Assembly (NCBI RefSeq): GCF_004799035.1
Contig: NZ_MWIO01000016.1
Coordinates: 37,023-101,022, forward strand
Direction: 5' to 3'
DNA length: 64,000 nt
Source of the DNA: Rhodanobacter lindaniclasticus
GTDB lineage: Bacteria > Pseudomonadota > Gammaproteobacteria > Xanthomonadales > Rhodanobacteraceae
Below, in pieces: positions 9,537 to 21,004 of this stretch; position 1 is the first letter of the stretch; each line of letters starts with the position of its first letter. Position numbers and translations under genes: made by a program. Below the pieces are notes generated by a model, which was given only the letters and a program-made list of their open reading frames with translations, was not told the origin of the DNA and searched no databases.

Positions 9537-10379
9537 TCATTCGAAGCCGAACTCGAACGCGACGGCCTTGTCGCCGGGATCCTTGACCTCCAGCAACAGC
9601 ACGGCCACGGCACCAGGTGCCAGGCCCTGGCGCAAGGTCACAGGATCGTCGAGATACTCCGCCGGCTGCAGCCGGCGCATGGCCAGGCGCTGGCCCTGCG
9701 CGTCGGACAGCGTCACCGTCACCACCGGATAGGGTTGGGCGAAGCTGGCGTCGTTGCGCACGCTGGCACTGATCATCAGGGCGTTCGGCACGCTGGGATG
9801 CGCCTGCACGTTGCTGGCGAGCAGGCGCAGGCGCTCCGGCGCGGCCACCAGTGGCAGCCGGCAGTGCAGCACGGCACAGCTGCTGCGCAACCAGCTGCCT
9901 GCGGTCGGATCGCGGATCAGGGCGTCGCGTTTGGCCCAGGCCAGTTGCGCCAGCAACAGCAGCGTCAGCACACCGCAGGCAAGTACCCACGGCCAGTTGC
10001 GTTCGCCCGAGGCGGCGCGCATGCGATGGGGTTTTCCGTGCGCGTGCCTGGGTCGGCGACCACGTGGCTCGCGGGCGAAGCGCGGCGCGAACACCAGCCG
10101 GGAAAAATCGTCGGGCAGCGCGCTGGCCGGCTGCTCGATCGCCACCACCTCCGGCTCGGGTTGCGGCCGATAGACCACCAGGTCCAGCAGCGGCGGCTCC
10201 AGCGCAGGCTCGTTGATGGCCAGTTCGACGAACGGCTCGGGCGGCAGCTGTTCGGTGAGCGTGGCCAGGCTGCCGAAGCTGGCGTTGCAATGCCCGCACA
10301 CTACGTGACCGTGTGCCTTCGCCAGCGTCTGTGCATCCAGCGAAAACACGGACAGGCATTCGGGGCATTGGGTATACAT
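9537..10379 (-). CDS. Zinc-ribbon / DUF3426 membrane protein
   Basis: 280 residues, starting MYTQCPECLSVFSL. An N-terminal zinc ribbon has CPEC (residues 5-8) and CGHC (about 28-31). A low-complexity acidic/Pro-rich segment and a basic patch (RGRRPRHAHGKPHRMR) lead to one transmembrane helix (WPWVLACGVLTLLLLAQLAW, about residues 133-152). A DUF3426 beta-rich domain follows, including NVQAHPSVPNALMISASVRN and LEVKDPGDKAVAFEF. The zinc ribbon would be cytoplasmic and DUF3426 periplasmic. It always lies near prmA in related bacteria; the role is unknown. Confidence 0.85.
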   Translation of the reverse strand: MYTQCPECLSVFSLDAQTLAKAHGHVVCGHCNASFGSLATLTEQLPPEPFVELAINEPALEPPLLDLVVYRPQPEPEVVAIEQPASALPDDFSRLVFAPRFAREPRGRRPRHAHGKPHRMRAASGERNWPWVLACGVLTLLLLAQLAWAKRDALIRDPTAGSWLRSSCAVLHCRLPLVAAPERLRLLASNVQAHPSVPNALMISASVRNDASFAQPYPVVTVTLSDAQGQRLAMRRLQPAEYLDDPVTLRQGLAPGAVAVLLLEVKDPGDKAVAFEFGFE

Positions 10380-10449
10380 GCGTCGCCGCTTCAACCGGTA
10401 TCGCGCAAGCTTAACAGGCTGTCCGGAGCATGCGGACGCAGCGCCGGCG

Positions 10450-11349
10450 TCAGTGGCGACGACGCCCGCTGATACGCACCCAGTCGTCGCGAAGGTCCGC
10501 GCGCAAGTCCTCGAACCATTCCGCGTAACGCGTCAGCAACTCGTCCTGCTGGCCGGCGAGGATGCCGGAGATCGCGAATGGCGCGCCGGGTTTTGCCGCG
10601 GCGGCGAAGGTCGGCGCCAGTGCGTCGAGCGGCCCGGCGAGGATATTGGCCACGAACACGTCGGTGGCGTCGCCGGGGTGATCTTCCGGCAGGAACAGCG
10701 TCAGGCGATCGACCACGCCGTTGCGCCCGGCGTTGTCGGCCGAGGCGGTGAGTGCTTGCGGATCGTTGTCGATGCCGATCGCAGCGCTGGCGCCGAGCTT
10801 CAACGCGGCGATGGCCAGGATGCCGGAACCGCAGCCGTAATCGGTGATCGTCTTGCCCTGCAGGTCGAGCCCGTCCAGCCATTCCAGGCACAGTGCGGTG
10901 GTCGGGTGGGTGCCGCTGCCGAAGGCGAGGCCCGGATCGAGCCGCACGACGACGCTGTCGTCGCCGGTTGGTGGCTCGATGTTCCACGGATAGATCCACA
11001 GCCGGCGGCCGAATGCCATCGGCTTGAACTGGTCCATCCACGTGCGCTCCCAGTCCTGGTCGGCGACGTCGCGGAAGCTCAGCTGATCCGGCTCCAGCCA
11101 CGGCAACAGGTCGCCCAGTGCCGCGGCTAGGCCGCGCCGGTCGGCACGCTCGTCGAACAGCGCATCCAGCGTGATCGTCGGCCACAGCGGCAGCTCGCCC
11201 ACGCCCGGCTCGAAGATCGCCTGCTCGTCCGGCGTCTCGGCGTCGGCATCGCGCAGGGTGATCGACAGCGCGCCCAGATCCTCCAGCGCTTCTTCCACGC
11301 GCGGCTGCTGCTCGGTGCGGACGATCAGGGAGAGTTCGAGGAAGGGCAT
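10450..11349 (-). CDS. prmA: Ribosomal protein L11 methyltransferase
   Basis: 299 residues, as in E. coli (293). An SAM-dependent enzyme that trimethylates L11. The N-terminal substrate-recognition domain begins MPFLELSLIVRTEQQPRVEE. The Rossmann methyltransferase domain has the GxGxG motif in TDYGCGSGILAIAALKLGA, the acidic loop IDNDPQAL and motif IV FVANILAGPL. LDPGLAFGSGTHPTT precedes motif I, as in other PrmA proteins. It sits between accC and the DUF3426 gene. Confidence 0.95.
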   Translation of the reverse strand: MPFLELSLIVRTEQQPRVEEALEDLGALSITLRDADAETPDEQAIFEPGVGELPLWPTITLDALFDERADRRGLAAALGDLLPWLEPDQLSFRDVADQDWERTWMDQFKPMAFGRRLWIYPWNIEPPTGDDSVVVRLDPGLAFGSGTHPTTALCLEWLDGLDLQGKTITDYGCGSGILAIAALKLGASAAIGIDNDPQALTASADNAGRNGVVDRLTLFLPEDHPGDATDVFVANILAGPLDALAPTFAAAAKPGAPFAISGILAGQQDELLTRYAEWFEDLRADLRDDWVRISGRRRH

Positions 11350-11407
11350 GGGCGAGGAGTGGGGAGTTGGGAGGTGAGGGAAGTGCGGGAGCCGGGCGGG
11401 TGTGTCG

Positions 11408-11440
11408 GAGGGGAGAGGCGCGAGGCGCGCGCCTCCCCTC
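11408..11440. other. Stem-loop in accC-prmA spacer
   Basis: GAGGGGA (11408-11414) and GGCGCG (11417-11422) pair with CGCGCC (11428-11433) and TCCCCTC (11434-11440) across a 5-nt loop, with a 2-nt bulge. There is no T-tail, so it is more likely an mRNA processing or stability element, or a degenerate repeat, than a terminator. Confidence 0.5.
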
Positions 11441-11457
11441 TGCTCACTTTCCGTCGC

Positions 11458-12834
<1,377 letters not shown>

Positions 12835-12952
12835 GGGAAGCTCCGAAGGAGCAGGGAGCGGGAGCGTGGAAGCGGTGGACGGGGACGAGCGCGATGCCGC
12901 AGCGGCTGGCTCTCCTCCGTTCTCCGTTCCCCGTTCCGTGCCCCCCGCCGAA

Positions 12953-13420
12953 TCACGCAATCACGAACATCGGTTCGTCGAATTCCACGGGCTGGCCGTT
13001 CTCGATCAGGATGGCCTGTACGGTGCCGGCGACTTCGGCTTCGATCTGGTTGAACATCTTCATCGCCTCGATCACGCCCAGGGTGTCGCCGACCTTGACC
13101 TGCTGGCCGACCTTGACGAAGGCGGGCGCGCCCGGCGAGGCGGAGGCGTAGAAGGTGCCGACCATCGGCGCCTTGATCACGTTGCCGGCGGGCAGGGTGT
13201 CGGCGGGCGCGGCTTCGGGCGCGGCGACCACGGGAGCGGCGGCGACCGGAACGGGCGCTGCCGCCTGCGGAGCGACGGCCGGCGCGGCGGCCACCATCGG
13301 TGCGGCACCCTTGGGTACGCGCGAAAGGCGCACGACTTCCTCGCCCTCCTTGATCTCCAGTTCGGCGAGGTTGGATTCCTCGAGCAAGTCGATCAGCTTC
13401 TTGATTTTGCGCAAATCCAT
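12953..13420 (-). CDS. accB: Acetyl-CoA carboxylase, biotin carboxyl carrier protein
   Basis: 155 residues. An N-terminal conserved segment ([20 protein letters not shown]) is followed by a long Ala/Pro-rich flexible linker (about residues 40-78). The C-terminal biotinyl domain has the biotinylation motif EAMKM with the acceptor Lys near residue 121. It shuttles carboxybiotin between AccC and the carboxyltransferase. The gene order aroQ-accB-accC on one strand is the usual one. Confidence 0.97.
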   Translation of the reverse strand: MDLRKIKKLIDLLEESNLAELEIKEGEEVVRLSRVPKGAAPMVAAAPAVAPQAAAPVPVAAAPVVAAPEAAPADTLPAGNVIKAPMVGTFYASASPGAPAFVKVGQQVKVGDTLGVIEAMKMFNQIEAEVAGTVQAILIENGQPVEFDEPMFVIA

Positions 13421-13486
13421 CGGATCAGCCTTTGGTCAGTCATGCCGCCACCGGGGCGGCTGGAAGGAAACGGGTGTCGCCGGCGC

Positions 13487-13945
13487 TCAGGCGTCGGCCG
13501 GGGTGGGCGCTTGCAGTCGCTGCATTGCCGCGTCCAGCGCCAGCGCGTAGCTGGCGCTGCCGAAGCCGCAGACCACCCCGAGCGCCAGGTCGGACAGGTA
13601 CGAGTGGTGGCGGAACGGCTCGCGCGCGAACACGTTGGACAGGTGCACCTCGATGAACGGGATCGCCACCGCGGCGAACGCGTCGCGCAGGGCGATGCTG
13701 GTGTGGGTGAAGGCGCCGGCATTGCAAAGGATGAAGGCGGTACGGTCGTCGCGCGCCTGGTGCACGCGACCGATCAGCTCATGCTCGGCGTTGGACTGGA
13801 ACCACAGCAGCTCGTGGCCCGCCGCCTGGGTGCGTTCGGCCAGACTCTGGTTGATCCCGGCCAGCGTTTCGCGGCCGTAGATCTGCGGCTCGCGCGCGCC
13901 CAGCAGGTTGAGGTTGGGTCCGTGCAGGACCAGGATCTTCGCCAC
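13487..13945 (-). CDS. aroQ: 3-dehydroquinate dehydratase, type II
   Basis: 152 residues. It converts 3-dehydroquinate to 3-dehydroshikimate in the shikimate pathway and forms dodecamers in this family. Type II signature elements: [17 protein letters not shown] with catalytic Arg and Tyr near residues 17-23, [16 protein letters not shown] and IEVHLSN with the catalytic His. It lies 66 bp upstream of accB, probably co-transcribed. Confidence 0.96.
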   Translation of the reverse strand: MAKILVLHGPNLNLLGAREPQIYGRETLAGINQSLAERTQAAGHELLWFQSNAEHELIGRVHQARDDRTAFILCNAGAFTHTSIALRDAFAAVAIPFIEVHLSNVFAREPFRHHSYLSDLALGVVCGFGSASYALALDAAMQRLQAPTPADA

Positions 13946-14089
13946 GAAACCACCCGAGTTGCGTCCGGAGGCCCCGGAACCCGGCGCAGTGTGCGCGTCT
14001 CGTTCGATGTTGTCCAGTTCGCGGCAGTTCGGCGATGTTCAGCGGAGAACCATGGCGATCCCCCTGCGCTGGCGTATGTTGGCAAGGGC

Positions 14090-14653
14090 TCAGTGGGTGC
14101 CCTGGACCGGTGCCAGCCACCGGGTCAGCAGAGCCGGGGAGAGCATGCCGGCATGGGAGGCGATAATGCGCCCATCGGCGCCGATCAGGACGCTGAACGG
14201 CAGGATCTCGGCCTCATCGCCAAGTTGCAGCGACGTGCTTGGCGCGTCCAGACTGCCCAGCAAAATCGGATAATTCACCGGTTGGTCGGCCAGAAACGCG
14301 CGAACGTGATCGGCCTGATCCATCGCAATTCCGAGCACGATCACGCCCTGATCGCCGAACTTGCGCTGGGCATCGTCGAGCGCAGGCATCTCCTGCAGGC
14401 ACGGGCCGCACCAGCTGGCCCAGAAGTTGATCAACAGGCGGCGGCTGCGGTACTCGTCCAGTGCATGCACCCGCCCATCCAGATCCGCCAGTGTCAGCGA
14501 CGGCAGCGGCTGGCCGATCATGGTCGATTCGCCCGGCGCGACGACCGGCATGGCGGGGGTTGGGTGGTGGCGCCGGTACTGGGCCAGGCCGCCACCCAGC
14601 ACGGCGGCCAGCACGGCCAGCGAGAGGATCACGCCGGAGGTGCGATCGAGCAT
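14090..14653 (-). CDS. TlpA/ResA-type thiol-disulfide oxidoreductase
   Basis: 187 residues with an N-terminal membrane anchor (VILSLAVLAAVLGGGLA) and a periplasmic thioredoxin fold. The active site NFWASWCGPCLQEMP lies near residues 77-91, and the redoxin pattern QPLPSLTLADLDGRVHALDE precedes it. The cis-Pro segment reads LPFSVLI. Its ATG shares one base with the dsbD stop (TGATG), so translation is coupled and the protein is a likely electron acceptor or partner of DsbD in the periplasm. The specific substrate is unknown. Confidence 0.92.
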   Translation of the reverse strand: MLDRTSGVILSLAVLAAVLGGGLAQYRRHHPTPAMPVVAPGESTMIGQPLPSLTLADLDGRVHALDEYRSRRLLINFWASWCGPCLQEMPALDDAQRKFGDQGVIVLGIAMDQADHVRAFLADQPVNYPILLGSLDAPSTSLQLGDEAEILPFSVLIGADGRIIASHAGMLSPALLTRWLAPVQGTH

Positions 14654-16848
14654 CAGCGAGCCGCGTCGGTCAGTGCCCGCTCGACCATCGAGGGGGTCAG
14701 CACGGTCGACAATTGCCGGCCGGGGCCGCCATCCTTCGGAAACACCACGTACAGCGGCACGCCCGGTGAGTGGTACTGCGCCAGGAAGGCGCTGATCGCC
14801 GGGTCCACGTCGGTCCAGTCGCCCTGCATGTAGACCGCGCCGGTGCGCTGCAGCAGGTTGCGGAAGCGCGGCGTGTCGAGCACCGTGTGCTCGTTGGCCT
14901 TGCAGGTCACGCACCAGTCGGCGGTCATGTCCACGAACACCGGCGTGCCCGCCTGGCGCAGCGCGGCCAGTTTCGCGGCCGAGTAAGGCACCACGCCTTC
15001 GATGGTGCGGGCCGCGGCCGAGGGCGGCGGTACCTGGCTGAGCAGGCTCATCGGCACCAGCGTCGCGATCGCCAGCATGGCCACCGCCAGCTTGCTGATC
15101 ATGCCGCGCGAGCGGCTGCGCTCGAACCACCACAGGGTCATCGCGAGCAACACCATCGCCACCAGCACCAGGCCCACGGCGTCGGCGCCACGCTGGTTGG
15201 CCAGCACCCACACCAGCCACGCGGTGGTGAGGTACATCGGGAAGGCCAGCACCTGCTTGAGCGTTTCCATCCAGCGCCCCGGCTTGGGCAGCCAGCGCGC
15301 CACCGCCGGCACGAAGCCGATCGCCAGGAACGGCAGCGCCAGGCCCACGCCCAGCGCCAGGAACACCAGCAGCGCCGACAGCATCGGCGCGGTAAACGCA
15401 TAGGCCAGTGCGCCGCCCATGAACGGCGCGGTGCAGGGGCTGGCCACCACCACCGCCAGCACGCCGGTGAAGAAGTCGCCCGCCGGACCGGCGCGCCGCG
15501 CCAGGCCCGCGCCGGTGTTACCCAGCGACGTGCCGAACTGCACCACGCCGGACATCGACAGACCCACCGCCAGCATCACGCAGGCCAGCACGCCGACCAC
15601 CAGCGGTTGCTGCAACTGCGTGCCCCAGCCCAGCGCGTGGCCGGCGCTGCGCAGGGCGAGGATGCCCAGCCCCAGCACGGCGAAGCTGCACAACACGCCG
15701 GCGGTATAGAACAAGGCATGGTGGCGACGTGCCTGCGGACTGCTGCCGCTCTCCAGCACGCCGACCGCCTTGATCGACAGCACCGGCAACACGCACGGCA
15801 TCAAGTTGAGGATCAGTCCGCCACCCAGCGCCAGCGCCAGTGCGGCGAACAAGCTGGTGCGCAGCGGGCCGCCGTTGGCGACCGGTGGCAGTTCCTTGGC
15901 AGTACTGGTCGGCGTGCCGGTGGCGATCGCGCCACTGCCGACATCGAGCTGCACCGTGCGTGTCATCAACGGGTAGCACAGGCCGCCGTCCTGGCAGCCC
16001 TGGAAGGTCGCCTCCAGCGTCAACGGTCCCGGGCCGGCGGGTGCGCCGGTGAGCGCCACCGGTACCTCGACCTGGTCGAAGTACACCGTGACTTCGCCGA
16101 ACTGCGGGTCCTGATGGCGCACGCCGGCAGGCCACGCGGGCGTGTCCAGGCGTGCGCCGTCGGCGTCCTTGAGCTTGAGCGTGGTGTGATCGCGATACAG
16201 GTAATAGCCCGGCGGCATCGTCCAGCGCAGCAGCAGTTGCTGCGGGCTCTGCGCCAGCGCGTCGAAGCGGAACGCCTGCTCGGGCGGCAGCGGCGCCTGC
16301 GTCGTGCCGGCGGACGCGGCGGAACCGCCGCGGCCGAGCCGGCCCAGCGCCGCGCCCAGCGAACCGGCTGCCGCAGTCGATTCACCGGCGGCGGTGGGCA
16401 GCGCCAGATCCAGCTGCTCGGTATGCGGCGGGTAGCAGATCTTCGGGTCGACCTCGTGGCAGCCCTGGTACTGCACGCCGAGCTTCAGTCGGGTGGTGCC
16501 CGCGGCGACGGTGTAGGGAATGCTGGCGTCGATGGTGTGGCGGTAGGTCTCCACGTCGCCGAGGTATTCGTCGTGGTGCTTCGTGCCGTCGGGGAGTTGC
16601 GCCTCGCCGAGGGTGACGCCGTCGCCGGCCTTGAACTTCATGCGGCCGCGATAGAGGTAGTAGTCCGGTGCGATCTTCCAGTGCAGCTTCAGCACGCCGG
16701 GCGTGCCGGCGTCGGCGCTGAGCTGGTAGGCCTCGGTGACCGGCAACAGCCCGTCGGTTTCCTGCGCGAAGACGGGCAGGGCGGCAAGCAGCAGGCCCAC
16801 GCCCAGCAGCAGGCGGGCAAACATCGGGCCGACGAACAACGATCGCAT
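14653..16848 (-). CDS. dsbD: Thiol:disulfide interchange protein DsbD, with duplicated N-terminal domain
   Basis: 731 residues, longer than E. coli DsbD (565). The start at 16848 has CGGAG five bases upstream. Order: signal peptide ending PVFAQ (about 27); a DsbD-alpha domain with LYRGRMKF and CHEVDPKICYPP (about 30-150); a second alpha-like domain with LYRDHTTLKL and CQDGGLCYP (about 190-310); a multi-helix membrane domain with NLMPCVLPVLSIKAVGV and ASPCTAPFMGGALAYA; and a C-terminal thioredoxin domain with DMTADWCVTCKANE (about 640). It moves reducing power from cytoplasmic thioredoxin to periplasmic proteins. cutA lies upstream (109 bp) and the tlpA-like gene overlaps its stop. Confidence 0.95.
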   Translation of the reverse strand: MRSLFVGPMFARLLLGVGLLLAALPVFAQETDGLLPVTEAYQLSADAGTPGVLKLHWKIAPDYYLYRGRMKFKAGDGVTLGEAQLPDGTKHHDEYLGDVETYRHTIDASIPYTVAAGTTRLKLGVQYQGCHEVDPKICYPPHTEQLDLALPTAAGESTAAAGSLGAALGRLGRGGSAASAGTTQAPLPPEQAFRFDALAQSPQQLLLRWTMPPGYYLYRDHTTLKLKDADGARLDTPAWPAGVRHQDPQFGEVTVYFDQVEVPVALTGAPAGPGPLTLEATFQGCQDGGLCYPLMTRTVQLDVGSGAIATGTPTSTAKELPPVANGGPLRTSLFAALALALGGGLILNLMPCVLPVLSIKAVGVLESGSSPQARRHHALFYTAGVLCSFAVLGLGILALRSAGHALGWGTQLQQPLVVGVLACVMLAVGLSMSGVVQFGTSLGNTGAGLARRAGPAGDFFTGVLAVVVASPCTAPFMGGALAYAFTAPMLSALLVFLALGVGLALPFLAIGFVPAVARWLPKPGRWMETLKQVLAFPMYLTTAWLVWVLANQRGADAVGLVLVAMVLLAMTLWWFERSRSRGMISKLAVAMLAIATLVPMSLLSQVPPPSAAARTIEGVVPYSAAKLAALRQAGTPVFVDMTADWCVTCKANEHTVLDTPRFRNLLQRTGAVYMQGDWTDVDPAISAFLAQYHSPGVPLYVVFPKDGGPGRQLSTVLTPSMVERALTDAAR

Positions 16849-16957
16849 CACGACTCCGGAACACATGAGGCCCGCGCGCGGGCAGCGGCCCATTATGGCG
16901 CAGCCGGTTCGCCGGGCCGTGGCGTGCTTCATTTGACCGCGCCGGGGGAAGGTTTGC

Positions 16958-17281
16958 TCAGCCCCGGCTGTGCTGGCGCACCCAGTCGAGGTAGGCGGCG
17001 TGACCTTGCGCCACCGGCACGGCGATCAACTCGGGCGCCTCGTAGGGATGCAGTTCGAGCAGGCGACGTTCCAGCGCCGACAGGCGGGCGGCGGTGGTCT
17101 TGATCAGCAGCAGTTCCTCGGTATCGGTGTGCACCGCTTCCTGCCAGCGGTAGGTCGAACGCACCGCGGCGACCTCGCTGACGCAGGCGGCCAGCCGTTC
17201 GTCGACCAGCGCCCGGGCAATCCGCCCGGCGCTGTCGCGGTCGGGGCAGGTGCAATAGCAGAGCAAGACGGTGTCGGGCAT
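16958..17281 (-). CDS. cutA: Divalent cation tolerance protein CutA
   Basis: 107 residues, the family size. Conserved features: LLCYCTCPDRDSAGRIARAL, LAACVSEV, STYRWQ, EELLLIKT and LHPYEAPELIAVPV. CutA forms very stable trimers with a ferredoxin-like fold and is linked to copper tolerance and to DsbD, whose gene is often adjacent as here. The exact activity is unsettled. Confidence 0.93.
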   Translation of the reverse strand: MPDTVLLCYCTCPDRDSAGRIARALVDERLAACVSEVAAVRSTYRWQEAVHTDTEELLLIKTTAARLSALERRLLELHPYEAPELIAVPVAQGHAAYLDWVRQHSRG

Positions 17282-17395
17282 GCCGGCCAGCCTAACCGGC
17301 GGAGCCGCCGGGCGCACCCGGTCCCGGGCACGTCGCCCGCCCCTTGAAAGCCGTACCCACCCACCCAATTAGCTGTACGTTCCGGTTCGAACGTC

Positions 17396-17423
17396 TTGCA
17401 GCGGCGGCTTGTGTCGCTAAAAT
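17396..17423 (+). promoter_or_regulatory. Sigma70-type promoter of groES-groEL
   Basis: TTGCAG (17396-17401) and TAAAAT (17418-17423) are 16 bp apart, directly ahead of the CIRCE operator. No sigma32-type box (CTTGAA/CCCCAT) is visible at matching spacing. Confidence 0.7.
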
Positions 17424-17449
17424 TGGCACTCACTTACCCCGAGTGCTAA
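17423..17449 (+). promoter_or_regulatory. CIRCE operator (HrcA binding site)
   Basis: TTGGCACTC, a 9-nt spacer, then GAGTGCTAA: the classical TTAGCACTC-N9-GAGTGCTAA inverted repeat with one mismatch in the left arm. It overlaps the end of the -10 box, so HrcA binding would block initiation. hrcA itself is outside the window. Confidence 0.95.
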
Positions 17450-17514
17450 CAAGATCGCCGGATCGGGGTCCTGAAAGCCTTGTTCCACCTCAAAAACGAC
17501 ATCGGAGTCCTTCC

Positions 17515-17808
17515 ATGAGCAAACTGCGTCCGCTGCATGATCGTGTCATCGTCAAGCGTCTCGAAGAAGAGCGCATCTCCGCCGGCGGCATCGTCATCCC
17601 CGACAGCGCCACCGAGAAGCCCACCCGCGGCAAGGTCATTGCCGCCGGCACCGGCCTGATCATGGCCGACGGCAAGGTGCGTCCGATGTCGCTGAAGGAA
17701 GGCGACACCGTGCTGTTCGGCAAGTACGCCGGCCAGGAAATCAAGATCGACGGCGAAGAGCTCGTGTTCCTGAAGGAAGACGACATCGTGGCGGTGATCG
17801 AGGGGTGA
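17515..17808 (+). CDS. groES: Co-chaperonin GroES (Cpn10)
   Basis: 97 residues, family length. It forms the heptameric lid of GroEL. Starts [20 protein letters not shown]; the mobile loop region reads [25 protein letters not shown] ribosome-binding site precedes the ATG. CIRCE and promoter lie 66 bp upstream, and groEL follows after 119 bp. Confidence 0.98.
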   Translation: MSKLRPLHDRVIVKRLEEERISAGGIVIPDSATEKPTRGKVIAAGTGLIMADGKVRPMSLKEGDTVLFGKYAGQEIKIDGEELVFLKEDDIVAVIEG

Positions 17809-17915
17809 TGGGCTCTGACTGGTTGAGCGCGAACAAGAGCGCGCACGCCAGTCGCCTTCGGCTCCTTTCCGCAACGCTTTCGAAACCCGTTCCTTTACCT
17901 ATTCAATTTTTTTGA

Positions 17916-19577
<1,662 letters not shown>

Positions 19578-19670
19578 GTTGTCCCTCGCCGCGACGCGGC
19601 GACGGATCAACTCGGTGCGTTCGAGCGGCAGGGCTGCCGCTCAACGCACCGGAAATCCGGCGGCAATACG

Positions 19671-19700
19671 AAAAACCCCGCTTCGGCGGGGTTTTTCTTT
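19671..19700 (+). terminator. groESL terminator
   Basis: AAAAACCCCGC (19671-19681), loop TTCG, GCGGGGTTTTT (19686-19696), followed by CTTT. An 11-bp stem with a stable UUCG tetraloop and T-run. Confidence 0.95.
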
Positions 19701-19882
19701 GCGCACGCAGGTCGCCCGTCCTCACCCGTCCTCGCTGAGTACAGCCGCTCCAGTCCGCTTGCCCTGCGCATAGCCGTCCCGACCCGATCACCTGAGCGCA
19801 GCCGCGCAGCGGCGAAGTCGAAGGGCACGCAACGCGAAAGCCTCCGTTTGCTGGTGGACCGATTCCTCGCAAGTGTTTGTTT
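19697..19882. other. Spacer between groESL terminator and hicAB promoter
   Basis: No gene. It includes a segment reading CCCTTCGACTTCGCCGCTGC on the minus strand (about 19801-19830), resembling a scattered intergenic repeat of xanthomonad genomes; this is from memory and weak. Confidence 0.3.
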
Positions 19883-19910
19883 TTGAATGCAACAAAAATG
19901 TTGCTATGCT
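19883..19910 (+). promoter_or_regulatory. hicAB promoter with embedded palindromic operator
   Basis: TTGAAT (19883-19888) and TATGCT (19905-19910) are 16 bp apart. The entire spacer is a perfect inverted repeat GCAACA-AAAA-TGTTGC (19889-19904). Operator placement between -35 and -10 fits autorepression by HicB, which carries a C-terminal DNA-binding domain. Confidence 0.8.
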
Positions 19911-19938
19911 GGCCGGCGACCGGAACAAGGATGGGCCG

Positions 19939-20115
19939 ATGAAATACAGCGAGTTCCAGCGATGGCTCAGGCGTCAAGGCGTGAGTTTCGAGTCGGGCAA
20001 GGGCAGCCACCAGATAGTGCGATACCGAGGAAGAACTTCCGTGTTCCCCTCGCATGGAGCAAAAGAAATGCCCGAGCCGCTGCGCAAGAAGGTCCTGAAG
20101 GATCTGGGTCTATGA
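19939..20115 (+). CDS. hicA: HicA-family mRNA interferase toxin
   Basis: 58 residues with the compact double-stranded-RNA-binding-like fold of HicA. It starts MKYSEFQRWLRRQGVSFESG; the catalytic His lies in KGSHQIV (about residues 23-29), followed by RTSVFPSHGAKEMPEPLRKK and the ending VLKDLGL. It cleaves mRNA when not bound by HicB. hicB begins 37 bp downstream; promoter and operator lie just upstream. Confidence 0.9.
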   Translation: MKYSEFQRWLRRQGVSFESGKGSHQIVRYRGRTSVFPSHGAKEMPEPLRKKVLKDLGL

Positions 20116-20152
20116 GCGAACGCTGCACCGCCGAGGTCGTACAGGAGGCACG

Positions 20153-20572
20153 ATGAAATACCCGATCAAGCTGACGCGCGCCGACGGCGCGGTGATGGCC
20201 ACCTGTCCGGACCTGCCGGAGTTGGCCACCGTGGGCGACACCCCGGACGAGGCACTGCGCGAAGCCATCGACGCCATCGAGACCACCTTGCAGATGTACA
20301 TGCAGGATCGCTGTGACATCCCGGCGCCCAGTGTGCCCAAGCGTGGCCAGCGCCTCGTCGCCCTGCCGCCGCTGGCGGTGGCCAAGTTGGGCCTGTATCA
20401 GGCGATGCAGGCCAAGCGCATGCGCAAGGCCGATCTCGCGCGGTTGCTCGGCGTGCACATGCCGCAAGTCGACCGCCTGCTCGACCTGCGCCACCGCTCC
20501 AAGCTGGAACAAGTCGAGGCGGCTCTCAACGCGGTGGGCTATCGGATCGAACTGGCGGTGCGGGCGGCGTAA
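20153..20572 (+). CDS. hicB: HicB-family antitoxin with C-terminal helix-turn-helix
   Basis: 139 residues. The N-terminal partial RNase-H-like HicB fold has KYPIKLTRADGAVMATCPDL and GDTPDEALREAIDAIETTL. The C-terminal Xre/HTH-like DNA-binding domain has KRMRKADLARLLGVHMPQVD and LLDLRHRSKLEQVEAALNAV. It neutralises HicA and probably represses the operon through the palindrome at 19889-19904. An AGGAGG-like site (CAGGAGGCACG) precedes the ATG. Confidence 0.92.
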   Translation: MKYPIKLTRADGAVMATCPDLPELATVGDTPDEALREAIDAIETTLQMYMQDRCDIPAPSVPKRGQRLVALPPLAVAKLGLYQAMQAKRMRKADLARLLGVHMPQVDRLLDLRHRSKLEQVEAALNAVGYRIELAVRAA

Positions 20573-20635
20573 ACGGCAAACCCGGGCGCGATTGGCGGGA
20601 AACAGGTTTTGGCTACGCGAGTGATGCAAGAGCGC

Positions 20636-21004
20636 TCACTGGCAGTGCGGTGACAACGTGCAATCCCAATACTCCACGGCCCGAAAGCGGGCGATGAGGT
20701 CGTCGAGCGTTCCCCATGATTGGGTCGAAGCTACATCTTCCGCCGTTGCCGCACGCAGACGTTCAAATTCGTGAAAGGCGATGTCATCGACGGTGGGGCC
20801 GTTGCTGAACTGATACAGCTCGGCGTACAGAACCGGCACGTCGACCTGCTCGGCGACGAAGTGATTCCACGAATCGCAGTGCTGGCGGATGGTGGCTTCC
20901 GCAGCCTCGGAGCACTCGCCGTCGAGCAGGAGCTGACCACCTGCCTTGTAGTTCGCGGCATCCCGATACATGTACACAAACACGCTGCGTGCTTTGGTGC
21001 TCAT
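20636..21004 (-). CDS. Conserved hypothetical protein coupled to HNH nuclease
   Basis: 122 residues, not recognised as a named family. It starts MSTKARSVFVYMYRDAANYK and contains GGQLLLDGECSEAAEATIRQ, FVAEQVDVPVLYAELYQFS and DDIAFHEFERL. It is moderately acidic, soluble, and has no signal or membrane segment. Its ATG overlaps the TGA of the HNH nuclease gene (ATGA at 21001-21004), so the two are translated as a unit. An immunity, specificity or accessory role for the nuclease is inference from this coupling only. Confidence 0.8.
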   Translation of the reverse strand: MSTKARSVFVYMYRDAANYKAGGQLLLDGECSEAAEATIRQHCDSWNHFVAEQVDVPVLYAELYQFSNGPTVDDIAFHEFERLRAATAEDVASTQSWGTLDDLIARFRAVEYWDCTLSPHCQ

